This document shows, piece after piece, positions 46,178-54,332 of a DNA stretch of 64,000 bases. This stretch comes from Lentisphaerota bacterium (GTDB lineage Bacteria; Verrucomicrobiota; Lentisphaeria; Victivallales; Victivallaceae): positions 41,582 through 105,581 of the forward strand of contig SUWF01000003.1 of assembly GCA_015061575.1 (NCBI GenBank), written 5' to 3'. Position 1 is the stretch's first letter; every line of letters begins with the position of its first letter. The notes under the pieces are model-generated. The model searched no databases. It was not told where the DNA came from and saw nothing but the letters and a program-made list of their open reading frames with translations. Position numbers and translations under genes: made by a program.

Positions 46178-46756
46178 ATGTGTGAAAAATCAAAAAACTC
46201 ACTCCGCAGAGCCTGTTTTCTGGATCGGGACGGCGTGGTCAATGTGGAAGTGGATTATCTGCACGAGCCGGAAAAAACGGTTTTGGAAACCGGCATCGTG
46301 GAGGCTTTGCAAGCGATCCATGAGCATGGTTTTCTGGCGGTGGTCGTGACCAATCAGGCGGGCGTGGCCCGGGGCAAATACCCGGAGTCGGATATTTTTC
46401 AAGTTCACGAAAAACTCCAGAGCCTGTTGGCTGAACACGGTCAACAGATCGATGCTTTTTACTACTGCCCGCATCACCCGGAACACACCGGCGAGTGTGC
46501 ATGTCGAAAACCGCAGCCGGGAATGCTTTTGCAGGCCGCCCGGGAGTTGGAAATCGACCTTGCCGAGTCGCTGATGGTTGGCGACCGGCTCAGCGATGTC
46601 AACGCCGGACGCAACGCCGGCTGCCAGAAAAGTTATCTGGTGCGCACCGGCTACGGGCTGAAGACGCTGGAAAAAAATCCGTCGCCCGACTGCCCGGTGA
46701 CGGATAACGCATACACCGCATTTATGGACTTTATAAATCAGCAGGAAGAAAAATGA
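46178..46756 (+). CDS. gmhB: D-glycero-D-manno-heptose 1,7-bisphosphate 7-phosphatase-like HAD enzyme
   Basis: A 192-residue HAD phosphatase. Motif I is CFLDRDGVVN, followed by VVVTNQAGVARG (motif II), a zinc-binding YYCPHHPEHTGECACRKP loop typical of GmhB, and GDRLSDVNAGRNAGC (motif IV). GmhB acts in ADP-heptose synthesis for lipopolysaccharide core, implying an outer membrane; histidinol phosphatase is the close alternative. The ATG at 46178 has GAAGGA 12 bases upstream, rather far; the frame is open to a GTG at 46145. Its stop overlaps the lepB start (ATGA). Confidence 0.88.
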   Translation: MCEKSKNSLRRACFLDRDGVVNVEVDYLHEPEKTVLETGIVEALQAIHEHGFLAVVVTNQAGVARGKYPESDIFQVHEKLQSLLAEHGQQIDAFYYCPHHPEHTGECACRKPQPGMLLQAARELEIDLAESLMVGDRLSDVNAGRNAGCQKSYLVRTGYGLKTLEKNPSPDCPVTDNAYTAFMDFINQQEEK

Positions 46757-47277
46757 GCGAAAGCAGCGATCCGGTTTTTGAAAAGATCTGGCGGGTCATC
46801 CGCAACTTTTTTATGCCCAAACTCAACCGCTGGTTTTTTCTGCGTCTGGGCATAACGATTATTCTGGCGGTGATCGTGTTCAAATTTCTGCTGGTACCTT
46901 GTGTGATTTCAGGTGCCAGCATGGAGCCGACCGTTCACTCCAGCGGTTTTACTTTCTGCTGGCGGGGCAGTTATTGGTTCAGCGAACCGCAGCGGGGCGA
47001 TATAGTTATTATAAAATATGACAACAATATATATTTCCTCAAGCGCATCGTTGCCTTGCCCGGCGAAACGGTATTTTTCCGCAACGGCAAATTGTATGTC
47101 AACGGTAAAATCCTTGATGAACCTTATGTAAAGCTGAATTCCGATTGGAACATGACTCCGGTCAAAGTCGGCAGCAACGAGTATTACGTCGTGGGCGACA
47201 ACCGTTCCATGCACATTGCCCAGCACCAGAAAGGGGCGGTCCGCAGTCAGCGCATATTGGGGCAGATGGCATTTTAA
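46753..47277 (+). CDS. lepB: Signal peptidase I
   Basis: A 174-residue membrane serine protease that removes signal peptides of exported proteins. One membrane helix (about 32-52) is followed by the catalytic serine S56 in SGASMEPT and the general-base lysine K97 in YFLKRIVALPGE. The fifth conserved box, usually GDNRxxSxDSR, reads VVGDNRSMHI here, a degenerate version. The protein is short for a Gram-negative LepB. Its ATG overlaps the gmhB stop. Given the number of secreted enzymes in the window, a second signal peptidase elsewhere is possible. Confidence 0.9.
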   Translation: MSESSDPVFEKIWRVIRNFFMPKLNRWFFLRLGITIILAVIVFKFLLVPCVISGASMEPTVHSSGFTFCWRGSYWFSEPQRGDIVIIKYDNNIYFLKRIVALPGETVFFRNGKLYVNGKILDEPYVKLNSDWNMTPVKVGSNEYYVVGDNRSMHIAQHQKGAVRSQRILGQMAF

Positions 47278-47319
47278 GAGAGCTTGGAGGAAAAACTGTC
47301 GGCCATGGGAGGCGAGGTA

Positions 47320-47619
47320 ATGACAACTTCAACGGATTCCGAAAAGTCTTTGCAGAAAAAACTTTACTTGCGCTACTCTGCGGCAGCAACCTTGGTGCTG
47401 CTCAACAGCATTTATGCCGGAGTTACGACCTATTGCGGCGAAAGTCTGGAGTATCCGATACTTTTTCAGCTGCTGCATATACTTTATTGGCTGCAGATGC
47501 TGCCCAGCGTGTTGCTGATCATATTTTACAAAAACATCCGGCTGGAGCTGACAGCTTGGGCCTTGGCGTTATATATGATAAATCTATTGATCTACTTAGG
47601 CACACTGCATGTATTGTAA
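47320..47619 (+). CDS. Small membrane protein of unknown function
   Basis: A 99-residue protein with a short charged N-terminus and three predicted membrane helices (about 20-37, 45-65 and 72-95). No family is recognised. GGGAGG at 47307-47312, seven bases upstream, supports the ATG at 47320 over TTG 47284 and ATG 47305, which share the frame. It follows lepB by 42 bases and is the last rightward gene before the flanked island. No terminator is evident after it. Confidence 0.6.
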   Translation: MTTSTDSEKSLQKKLYLRYSAAATLVLLNSIYAGVTTYCGESLEYPILFQLLHILYWLQMLPSVLLIIFYKNIRLELTAWALALYMINLLIYLGTLHVL

Positions 47620-47660
47620 ATGGGCAGCGTGGTATATATCTATGCGTGCTGCAGGATCAT

Positions 47661-47738
47661 TCAGGAATTTAATTCACCGAAAACATCCCGCAATTCCTCA
47701 TCGCTGGCGGTGCGGATGCTCCGGCCTTTGCGGGGCAT
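47661..47738 (-). pseudogene. Orphan 3' end of the small gene found intact at 52655-52900
   Basis: The last 22 codons of the 81-residue gene recur here on the same strand, down to the ELNS ending, without the rest of the gene. Its frame opens at a fortuitous ATG (47738) that has no ribosome binding site. The shared part is identical at DNA level over 64 bases, including third codon positions. It is best read as the displaced 3' end of the original gene, left when the block to its right was inserted. Confidence 0.7.
47671..47734. repeat. Left copy of a perfect 64-bp direct repeat
   Basis: Identical over 64 bases to 52665-52728; the copies lie 4994 bases apart. It begins AATTCACCGA and ends CCTTTGCGGG. 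Flanking bases differ on both sides, so the limits are exact. Confidence 0.97.
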
Positions 47739-47785
47739 ATGATATAATTTCAGTAGGGTGTTGGAGTCCGGAAAAAAACGGAGCT

Positions 47786-49117
47786 TCAGCGGCAGGGCTT
47801 TTCCAGAACATAGTGCTTCTGCAGTAAATTTTCCAGAGATATATTCAAATACTGTTTGCTTTTTACCGGAATAATTTCGTTGGTCTGCAAATTGCGCAGC
47901 TGCAGTCCAATTGCTGTATCCGGCCACTTAAGGTAAACTTGCCGGAACTCCGGCAGTTCCCGTATATCGCCTCCGGAATGTCCGGGGAGCAGCAGATTTA
48001 TCGGCAGAGACTGTTCCGGCTGCCCGTTACTGCCGGCGGCGTAAAATTCAACCGACAAATTCTGCAGCTCATCGGCAGTCAAGTGAGTGGAAAATGCTGT
48101 CAGTTTTATGGCCGGATTGGCAATTGCCGAAACCAGTCCGAATGGGGCCGCCAGAATAAATGCCAGCAGCAGAGTGATCAGCAAAGAGCTTTTGCGCCGC
48201 TGGGCAAGACCGGTCATATAGATGATGCGGCTGCGCAGCTCGCCTGAATATTCCCGGAAGGCCAGAGTCACTTCCGGTGGCGTGGCGGTGTTGGCATAAG
48301 CAAGCAGCAATTTTCCGTATTCAACGGTTCGCTCCGGAAAGCGTTTCAGCACCTCGGCATCGCAGGTCAATTCGCAGTTGATCCGCAATCGCCGCCGGGC
48401 TGCCAGAAAAAAAGGATTATACCAGTTCAGCGGCCACAGACAAAGTGTGAGAATGTTGATGATACCGTCACCGTTACGGTAGTGCATATATTCGTGAGTC
48501 AATAACAGCTCCAGCTCGCTGTCGCTTAAATGCTGCAGACCTCTGACTGGCAGCAGCAGCTTTTGCTGAAAAAGTCCGAACAGCACCGGCGGATGATTAT
48601 CCTGCTGGGAATCCAGCAGCAGCGGCCAGCGTTTTTTACCGCCGCAAACTCTATACCAGATGCGCAGGATACGTTCATCGGTGAGAATTTTAAATTTTTC
48701 CATCCGCCTCATACAGCGCAAATACGACAGCGGAACCAGCAGTAATGCCGGTATAAACATGCACAACGCCGCCAGCAGATACGGGTAATTGTGTCCGGTC
48801 ACGCCGGGAATGTACTGCAGCACGAACCATACATTTTGGGCCAGCGCAGTTCCTCCGACGATCCCGGCGATCTCCCGCGGCAGAACATCTGCAACGTTAA
48901 TCACCTGCTGCTGATACCCCGTAAGGTCAATGGCAAACAAATGGATCGGCAGATTCGGCTGCGGCAGCATCATCAATGCAATGCACAATATCCAGAGTAG
49001 CCGGCGCACTCTGGCACTCAGGCAGGATTCAAAGATCGCCTCTGCTCCGGCCAGAATCAGGACAGCCAAAGCCCCCCGCAGGAGTATGACGGTAATAGGG
49101 ACGATCAGTTCGCTCAT
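47786..49117 (-). CDS. M56-family (BlaR1/MecR1-like) membrane metalloprotease
   Basis: A 443-residue protein with about four membrane segments and a zinc protease site LLTHEYMHYRNGD (HExxH form), followed by the third ligand region ELTCDAEVL. M56 proteases paired with BlaI repressors transmit an extracellular signal by cleaving the repressor. The C-terminal extracytoplasmic domain of about 120 residues after the last helix (near 325) is beta-rich and lacks the penicillin-binding SxxK/KTG motifs, so beta-lactams are unlikely to be its signal. It overlaps the BlaI gene by four bases and is the last gene of the island operon. Confidence 0.87.
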   Translation of the reverse strand: MSELIVPITVILLRGALAVLILAGAEAIFESCLSARVRRLLWILCIALMMLPQPNLPIHLFAIDLTGYQQQVINVADVLPREIAGIVGGTALAQNVWFVLQYIPGVTGHNYPYLLAALCMFIPALLLVPLSYLRCMRRMEKFKILTDERILRIWYRVCGGKKRWPLLLDSQQDNHPPVLFGLFQQKLLLPVRGLQHLSDSELELLLTHEYMHYRNGDGIINILTLCLWPLNWYNPFFLAARRRLRINCELTCDAEVLKRFPERTVEYGKLLLAYANTATPPEVTLAFREYSGELRSRIIYMTGLAQRRKSSLLITLLLAFILAAPFGLVSAIANPAIKLTAFSTHLTADELQNLSVEFYAAGSNGQPEQSLPINLLLPGHSGGDIRELPEFRQVYLKWPDTAIGLQLRNLQTNEIIPVKSKQYLNISLENLLQKHYVLEKPCR

Positions 49118-49497
49118 TTTTCTGCAGAAGCCTTCTCCAGAAGCTTTTTCAGCGATTCGATCTCGTCATCGGAAAGTTTCTCGTTGCGTACCAGACAGGT
49201 CACAAAGTCGCTGGTCATGCCGTTAAACAAACGGTTCAGCAAACTGCGCCCGGCCAGATAGCGGTACTGCTCGCAGCTGACCAGAGCCGAATAGATAAAA
49301 ATATTTTCTTCCTGACGGCGTTCCACGGCATTTTTCTGCAGAAGTCTGCGCAGCAGGGTTTTGATGGTCGGTTCGCTCCAGTCGGTATGCTGCATCACCC
49401 GGTCGGTCAGTTGCCGGGCGGTCAGCGGTGACTCCTGCCATAACTCTTTGAGCACTTCAAGTTCTGCATCTGAAATGGAAATCTTTTTATTCATCAT
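49114..49497 (-). CDS. BlaI/MecI-family transcriptional repressor
   Basis: A 127-residue winged-helix repressor: LTARQLTDRVMQ then WSEPTIKTLLRRLLQKNAVERR is the DNA-binding half, and LFNGMTSDFVTCLV resembles the region where BlaI proteins are cut by their M56 partner. AAGGA six bases upstream supports the first of two consecutive ATGs. The gene sits between the ABC permease and the M56 gene, overlapping both by four bases. Two TACA-N2-TGTA palindromes around the promoter of the operon are the likely operators, so it probably represses its own operon. Confidence 0.92.
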   Translation of the reverse strand: MMNKKISISDAELEVLKELWQESPLTARQLTDRVMQHTDWSEPTIKTLLRRLLQKNAVERRQEENIFIYSALVSCEQYRYLAGRSLLNRLFNGMTSDFVTCLVRNEKLSDDEIESLKKLLEKASAEK

Positions 49498-50342
49498 CGG
49501 ATATCCTTGTAGTTGAAATTGATGACTGCCGCCAGCAGAAAACAGCTTATGTATAATGCCAGCGAAGCCAGATTAACGATCAACCGTCCCCAGGGGATCG
49601 GATCAAGATAAAAAACAAACGCATTGTTCATTATTTCGGAAATCAGCCAGGGTTTGATGGCTGTTGCCAACGGCATACTGCCGACAACGTAGGATACAAA
49701 ATACAGCGTCACCACTGCCACCACCGCCGAACTCATGCGGTTGAAGATCGTGGAAAACCACAGCGACATCGCCCCCAGTGTCATCAGCGAAAATGAAAAA
49801 TAAAGCGATGCACAAACATAACTTATCAGTGATTCTCCGTTGCTCATTACTACGATCGTCGAGCCGAAAAGCCGGTCAGGCAGCAAGACCAGCTGCACCG
49901 GGGCCAGATCAAACAGCCATATTCCGGCTGCGATCCCCCCGCAGGCAAAAATAACACTGTAAATAAAGCCCGCCAGATAGATGGCAATGAATTTACGCAG
50001 AATGATACCGGTACGGGAGCGGGGGCGGGCCAGATAAAGTTTGAGTGAGCCGTCCTGCATTTCACCGGCCACACAGTCGCCGCCCAGAGCCGCCATGACT
50101 ATGGGCATAAGCACCAGAAAGGTCGGCAGCAGTACCAGCCGGGCAAAAAACAACCCGTCCAGATAACGCCCGGCTTCTGCAGAAGTCATGCCGAAATTGA
50201 CAAAGATCCTTATGACCACATGGCGGGAGGTAACACACGCCGTGTAGCAGAGCAGAATAAACAGAATATATCCCGCCAGCGGAATAAAATTCTTCTTCTG
50301 GTGTACCATTTTTATCAATTCATGCCAGATCGGTCTGATCAT
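49494..50342 (-). CDS. ABC-2-type transporter permease
   Basis: A 282-residue membrane protein with six predicted helices and a large first loop, typical of the NatB/BcrB-like ABC-2 permeases. EMQDGSLKLYLARPRSRTGI is the conserved cytoplasmic stretch after helix 2. It overlaps the ATPase gene upstream and the BlaI gene downstream by four bases each. Such transporters export lipids, peptides or antibiotics, or confer envelope-stress tolerance; the substrate here is unknown. Confidence 0.85.
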   Translation of the reverse strand: MIRPIWHELIKMVHQKKNFIPLAGYILFILLCYTACVTSRHVVIRIFVNFGMTSAEAGRYLDGLFFARLVLLPTFLVLMPIVMAALGGDCVAGEMQDGSLKLYLARPRSRTGIILRKFIAIYLAGFIYSVIFACGGIAAGIWLFDLAPVQLVLLPDRLFGSTIVVMSNGESLISYVCASLYFSFSLMTLGAMSLWFSTIFNRMSSAVVAVVTLYFVSYVVGSMPLATAIKPWLISEIMNNAFVFYLDPIPWGRLIVNLASLALYISCFLLAAVINFNYKDIR

Positions 50343-51262
50343 ATTTTACCTCCGGCGTTATTGAGGAAAAAATCTTCCAGCTTCTGCTGTTCGCAGCTGA
50401 AGTGCTGCAAATGCTGACGGGCTTTGAAAAGTTCATCGCTGACCTGATACGGTTCCACGCCGGGCGGCATTTCCATATTAATGGCCCCATTTTCAAAGTA
50501 CGGCAGCGATGCTATCCACGGCGCATGCTGTTCAAAGGCCCGGCGCAAAAATTCCATAGTCTCTTCCATATTGCCGGTAACGATCCGCAAACTGTGTTTG
50601 CGGCCCAGCAGTTCATGCAGATTGCCGCAGGCTTTGAGTTTGCCGTCCACGATCATAATGATATTATCGCAAATCATTTCCACTTCGCTGAGCAGATGAC
50701 TGCTGATCAGTACCGTTACCCCGAATTGGCGGTTGTAGTCGCTGATCAATTCCCGTATTTCCACGATACCGGAGGGGTCAAGCCCGTTGGTCGGTTCGTC
50801 CAGAATAATACAGCGGGAATCCGGCAGCAGAGCCAGAGCTATGCCCAGACGCTGTTTCTGGCCGGTGGAAAGTACCCCGGCTTTCCGGTCAAGGATATTG
50901 CCGATCTTGAGGAAGTCGGTCACTTCAGACAATTTCTTTTCGTAAGCCTGACCATGGCCGCCGGAAAGTATTTCCAAATTACGCCGTGCCGTGAGGTCAG
51001 CGTAAAAGCTGGGCCATTCCACAATGGCCCCCAGATGCTGCAACGCCTGACGGTGCCGGGTATGTACGTCATAACCGTCGATAGTCACATAACCGCAGGT
51101 GGGATGGATCAAGCCGGTTATCAGTTTGATCAGGGTACTTTTGCCGGCTCCATTAGGCCCGACCAGAGCGGTGATGCAGTTATCGCATATATTCAGCGAT
51201 ACATCGCTCAGGGCAGCTTGTTTGCCATAATATTTGGTCAGATTTTTACAAACAATACTCAT
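50339..51262 (-). CDS. ABC transporter ATP-binding protein
   Basis: A 307-residue ATPase with Walker [10 protein letters not shown] near residue 37, the Q-loop, the signature [13 protein letters not shown] (LSGGQ variant with threonine), Walker [13 protein letters not shown] and the H-loop SSHLL. The C-terminal 90 residues form the extension common to bacitracin/lantibiotic-type (BcrA-like) ATPases. It overlaps the permease and the pilin-like gene by four bases each, so three proteins of different compartments are coupled in translation. Confidence 0.94.
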   Translation of the reverse strand: MSIVCKNLTKYYGKQAALSDVSLNICDNCITALVGPNGAGKSTLIKLITGLIHPTCGYVTIDGYDVHTRHRQALQHLGAIVEWPSFYADLTARRNLEILSGGHGQAYEKKLSEVTDFLKIGNILDRKAGVLSTGQKQRLGIALALLPDSRCIILDEPTNGLDPSGIVEIRELISDYNRQFGVTVLISSHLLSEVEMICDNIIMIVDGKLKACGNLHELLGRKHSLRIVTGNMEETMEFLRRAFEQHAPWIASLPYFENGAINMEMPPGVEPYQVSDELFKARQHLQHFSCEQQKLEDFFLNNAGGKI

Positions 51263-51837
51263 GGTGCATATTCCTGCAAGGCGTCAGTGGAAATCTTGCT
51301 CAGCAAATAGAGGCAGTTGACTGAACTTGATTTGCCGGAAGGACCGTGAAAAAATCCGCCGTCAGTAAGCAATGGCAGCTGGAGTTTCTGCTGTTCACTG
51401 CGCAAATTTTCTTCATTGGCCCGTTTGCCGTTTATATCCAGACTGCTCATCCACTGGTAGCTGCTGCCCCAGGCGGCAAAGAGCGTTTTGCCGTTGGTAT
51501 CAGTTGAAGGTGAATCCGAAGGGCACTCAAAAACTTTATCGGTCTGCAGATAGCTGTAAAGTGTTTCCGGCAATCCCGGCAGATCTGCTTCGCCTTCCGC
51601 CGGATTTTGCGGATAGGCCCGGCAGCTGGGCAGATAATCTTTGCTGTCCTGAATATACATTTCCAGAGCTGTGCCGATCTGTTTGAGATTGGCAATACAG
51701 CTGGTGCGCTTGCCGGCTTCGCGCGCCGAACTCAATGCCGGCATGAGCATTGCCGCCAGAATGGAGATAATGGCGATCACCACCAGCAGTTCAACCAGAG
51801 TAAAACAGCAAAACGGTTTTGGTGCAGATTTTTGCAT
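51259..51837 (-). CDS. Pilin-like protein with prepilin cleavage/methylation motif (island copy)
   Basis: A 192-residue pseudopilin-like protein: the prepilin motif is [12 protein letters not shown] with F12 as the mature first residue and Glu5 at residue 16, followed by the hydrophobic helix and [20 protein letters not shown]. No H-X9-DG motif is seen; the C-terminus ends [19 protein letters not shown] and a short tail. It overlaps the ATPase gene by four bases and lies 13 bases after the first gene of the operon. Coupling of a pilin-like protein to an ABC transporter and a BlaI/M56 pair is not an arrangement I recognise. Confidence 0.85.
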   Translation of the reverse strand: MQKSAPKPFCCFTLVELLVVIAIISILAAMLMPALSSAREAGKRTSCIANLKQIGTALEMYIQDSKDYLPSCRAYPQNPAEGEADLPGLPETLYSYLQTDKVFECPSDSPSTDTNGKTLFAAWGSSYQWMSSLDINGKRANEENLRSEQQKLQLPLLTDGGFFHGPSGKSSSVNCLYLLSKISTDALQEYAP

Positions 51838-51850
51838 GATCTTTTATTCC

Positions 51851-52441
51851 TCAGTGTTCCATGATTTTTATGGTTTTGATCCAGAGTTTGGTTACGGGAG
51901 CGAACTGTACACGTTCTTCCGGGGTAAATTCAGCAAAGATCACCCGGTTGACCTCTTTGACAAAAAGTTCAGCTTCCCGGCTTTGCATCTGCCGGGCAAA
52001 TTTTTCCCGGGATTTTGAACTCTGCAGCAGAGTCCTGTAGTTCTGTTCGGCCTTATCTTCCAGATTTTTCAGCAAACTGCTCCGCTCCCGCACCGGCATC
52101 TTGCGCAGCTGCTCCAGCGAAGTGGTCACTGCGTCGACCACCGCCGCCTGCCGGATACGTTCCCGGTCGGCAGCGGAACGTTTGTTCAGCTGTTTACCCA
52201 AATGTTCCATGACATTTTTGCGTTTGTTGGAAAGCATGGCCGGAGATATGGAACGGCTCAATGCTGCTTGCAATTCGGCATCGCTCCAATTTTCTTTGGC
52301 CAGAATTTCTTCCGGCGACAACGCTTCGTCCGGCGAAAAAATAATCACGCAGCACAATACAGCAATCAGCGGAATCGCCGCCGACAGAGCAATCAGCGCA
52401 TGTTTACGCCGGTTGGACTGATTTTTAATGATTTTATTCAT
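51851..52441 (-). CDS. Membrane-anchored, highly helical protein of unknown function
   Basis: A 196-residue protein with a basic N-terminus, one membrane helix (about 17-37, ALIALSAAIPLIAVLCCVII) and a charged, helix-rich exterior part with many R, E, K and Q (segments like SAADRERIRQAAVVDAV). Size and composition recall periplasmic CpxP/CnrX-like helical sensors, but no motif confirms this. GGAG five bases upstream fixes the ATG at 52441; the frame is open further upstream. As the first gene of the BlaI-controlled operon it could be the sensor partner of the M56 protease (inference). Confidence 0.7.
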   Translation of the reverse strand: MNKIIKNQSNRRKHALIALSAAIPLIAVLCCVIIFSPDEALSPEEILAKENWSDAELQAALSRSISPAMLSNKRKNVMEHLGKQLNKRSAADRERIRQAAVVDAVTTSLEQLRKMPVRERSSLLKNLEDKAEQNYRTLLQSSKSREKFARQMQSREAELFVKEVNRVIFAEFTPEERVQFAPVTKLWIKTIKIMEH

Positions 52442-52457
52442 AAAATCTCCATTAGAG

Positions 52458-52469
52458 TTACATTTGTAA
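52458..52469. promoter_or_regulatory. BlaI-type operator, downstream site
   Basis: TTACATTTGTAA contains TACA-N2-TGTA, the core of BlaI/MecI operators. It lies about 20-30 bases after the predicted transcription start of the island operon and would block transcription. Confidence 0.7.
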
Positions 52470-52496
52470 TCTCGATTGCTTATGCAATTCCAGTCT

Positions 52497-52502
52497 ATTA
52501 TA
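52497..52502 (-). promoter_or_regulatory. -10 element of the island operon promoter
   Basis: TATAAT on the minus strand, placed between the two BlaI-type operators. The -35 region at 17 bases is poor, so the promoter may be weak or need an activator. Confidence 0.6.
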
Positions 52503-52538
52503 GAAACAGGGAAAAACGGAATGGACATCGTCTATTTA

Positions 52539-52556
52539 AAGTTACACTTGTAACTT
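52539..52556. promoter_or_regulatory. BlaI-type operator, upstream site
   Basis: AAGTTACA-CT-TGTAACTT, a perfect 18-base palindrome around TACA-N2-TGTA, located just upstream of the island promoter. Together with 52458-52469 it brackets the promoter, allowing repression by two dimers. Confidence 0.75.
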
Positions 52557-52654
52557 GCAGTTGTCAAGTTTAAAAAGCGTTTTTTCCGGATTTTTGTTTT
52601 CAGCTGTTGGTTACGATGCAAGCCTGGCCGGGCAGGTGATCAGGCAAGTACAGT

Positions 52655-52900
52655 TCAACTGTTCAATTCACCGAAAACATCCCGCAATTCCTCATCGCTG
52701 GCGGTGCGGATGCTCCGGCCTTTGCGGGCGAGTTTTTCGTTGACCTTGATGGCGGTTTCGGTCATCTTTTCGTGGGTTTCTTCCGAGCCGCCCATCAAAA
52801 TAAAGTCTTCGCCTTTGGTGTAGCGTTTGTGACCGTCTTTATTGTCAAACCCCATGCCCAGCAGCATACGCTGGCGCAGTTCGTCATCGTTGGCTTTCAT
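52655..52900 (-). CDS. Small protein of unknown function, last gene of the riboflavin operon
   Basis: An 81-residue charged soluble protein (DDELRQRMLLGMGFDNKDGHK at the start, ELNS at the end). No family is recognised and no membrane segment or signal is present. Its ATG overlaps the stop of the upstream unknown gene (ATGA). The last 22 codons fall in the 64-bp repeat also found at 47671-47734, and the bases after the repeat supply a different ending (AAC AGT TGA against AAT TCC TGA) that encodes the same NS residues. Such preserved coding across the junction suggests that the C-terminus matters. Confidence 0.65.
   Translation of the reverse strand: MKANDDELRQRMLLGMGFDNKDGHKRYTKGEDFILMGGSEETHEKMTETAIKVNEKLARKGRSIRTASDEELRDVFGELNS
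52665..52728. repeat. Right copy of the perfect 64-bp direct repeat
   Basis: Lies inside the 3' end of the 81-residue gene and equals 47671-47734 base for base. Confidence 0.97.
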
Positions 52901-53694
52901 ACTTCTGAACTTTCTCCGTTAACTGCTTTTATCAGTTCGCTCAAACCGGCGTGATCCAGCTGCCGGCCGGGGGCGATGGCTATGCAGAGCGGCCGCTTCC
53001 ACTGTTTGACCGTCTTTATTACCGGTTCGATATGCCTGAAGAGCAATTTGTTCCCCAAATCGCTTTCGTAGCAGAATCTTATGCAGGCGGTATCAAACCG
53101 GAAACTGTGCAGAAGTTTTTCCCAATCCACTTGACTGTTCAGTAATTCGTGCGGATGGATATCCAACGCCAGATCGACCCGGTAATTGTTTAATTTGTAC
53201 AGCAGTTTCAAACTGTTGCTTATGGCAGTCTGGCCCGAACCGGGGATGCGCACCGGCAAGGTCATTTTAAGATCATAATACTCCCGGTCACCGGCGGTGC
53301 TGCGCAATACATCGTTAAAAATTTCCCGCCGCTGCGGATCGTGGTACAATACCTCCCAATCCGGATCCACACCCACCCAAGCAGCTCCGCAGCGGTTGGC
53401 ACAGGCAAAAAGCTCCCGCAGCTGTCTTTTGTAATCCGGCACGATCACCTGATTTTCCGGAGTCAGCATACTGCTCAAACTGGCGGAAATCAAATTGCGG
53501 AAATGCAGAATTTCCAACTCCTGCAGCCAGGGCAATTCATTGCGCAATTCAGCTGCATCCAAGACCAGCTCGCCGGACAACTCCAGAAATTCCACGCAAT
53601 CCGGCAGATTGGAGTACGCAGCCAGCTGCTCCCGGTCAACGGCGTTGAGCGAGAGTCCGCATTTAAGGTAATTATTGCCCGAAAAACTGTTCAT
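52897..53694 (-). CDS. Protein of unknown function, possible TIM-barrel
   Basis: A 265-residue soluble protein. Alternating hydrophobic strands (FLELSGELVLD, AAWVGVDPDW, VDLALDIHPHE, TACIRFCYES, PLCIAIAPGRQ) suggest a beta/alpha barrel reminiscent of sugar-phosphate isomerase/AP-endonuclease folds, but no catalytic signature is clear. The ATG at 53694 overlaps the ribE stop (ATGA) and is preferred over an upstream in-frame codon at 53715. Conserved position after ribE might point to a flavin-related task, which is speculation. Confidence 0.65.
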   Translation of the reverse strand: MNSFSGNNYLKCGLSLNAVDREQLAAYSNLPDCVEFLELSGELVLDAAELRNELPWLQELEILHFRNLISASLSSMLTPENQVIVPDYKRQLRELFACANRCGAAWVGVDPDWEVLYHDPQRREIFNDVLRSTAGDREYYDLKMTLPVRIPGSGQTAISNSLKLLYKLNNYRVDLALDIHPHELLNSQVDWEKLLHSFRFDTACIRFCYESDLGNKLLFRHIEPVIKTVKQWKRPLCIAIAPGRQLDHAGLSELIKAVNGESSEV

Positions 53695-54332
53695 TTGATA
53701 AAACCGGCTTCCCAAAGTTTATCCATGGTGACATTGCCGCTGCGTTGTTGCTGCACTTGCCAGAAACGTGCCGCATAGCGGGCCATCAAGTCCGCCTCCA
53801 GATTGACCTGCATACCAACTTTGCGCTCCACCAGAGCAGTGTGTTCCCGGGTTACAGGGATCAATTCGACCGTGAACTCGTCGGATCGCACCGCTACAAC
53901 GGTCAGCGAAACTCCATCAATGGCGATCGAACCCTTTTCGGCCACCAGACTCTGCAGTGATTCGGGCAATGCCACAGTTAATTCCATATCGCCGCCGGGG
54001 CGCTCCTGCCAGCGTTTGACCGGAGCATGAGCGTCAACGTGGCCGGAAACCAGATGACCGTCCAGCGGACTGCCCAGCCGCAGCGCCCGTTCCATATTGA
54101 CCATGCTGCCCGGCGGGAGCAAGCCCAGATTGGTGCGCTTGAGTGTTTCGGCCAGGGTGTGGAACGTCAACACGCTGCCCTGCTGGGATTCCAGCGTCAG
54201 ACACGCTCCATTTATGGCAATACTTTCGCCAAAGGTCAAATCGCTCCAGACATCGCCCGGCACTTCGATTTCCAACGCCAGCGCGCTGCGTTTGCGAATA
54301 TATCCACGTTTTTGTATAAGTCCGGTAAACAT
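53691..54332 (-). CDS. ribE: Riboflavin synthase, alpha subunit
   Basis: Dismutates two 6,7-dimethyl-8-ribityllumazine molecules to riboflavin. At 213 residues it shows the N-terminal MFTGLIQ, duplicated lumazine-binding barrels with SIAINGACLTL and SIAIDGVSLTV, and the LGSPLDGHLVSGHVD block. It starts directly against the ribD stop (no intergenic base) and overlaps the next unknown gene by four bases. Confidence 0.96.
   Translation of the reverse strand: MFTGLIQKRGYIRKRSALALEIEVPGDVWSDLTFGESIAINGACLTLESQQGSVLTFHTLAETLKRTNLGLLPPGSMVNMERALRLGSPLDGHLVSGHVDAHAPVKRWQERPGGDMELTVALPESLQSLVAEKGSIAIDGVSLTVVAVRSDEFTVELIPVTREHTALVERKVGMQVNLEADLMARYAARFWQVQQQRSGNVTMDKLWEAGFIK

Larger units (their letters stand above)
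47671..52664. mobile_element. Putative inserted island bounded by 64-bp direct repeats
   Basis: A 4994-base unit holding six genes on the minus strand (M56 protease, BlaI-type repressor, ABC permease, ABC ATPase, pilin-like protein, anchored helical protein). The right-hand repeat completes the 3' end of an intact gene and the left-hand repeat is an orphan copy of that end, as seen when site-specific elements integrate into the 3' end of a gene and restore it. No integrase or transposase is inside, so it may be a degenerate or non-autonomous element, or the product of a duplication and recombination event. Confidence 0.4.

Noticed and set aside
47786..49117. Beta-lactam resistance sensor (BlaR1/MecR1)
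   Set aside because: The C-terminal exterior domain has no penicillin-binding motifs and no beta-lactamase gene is in the operon.
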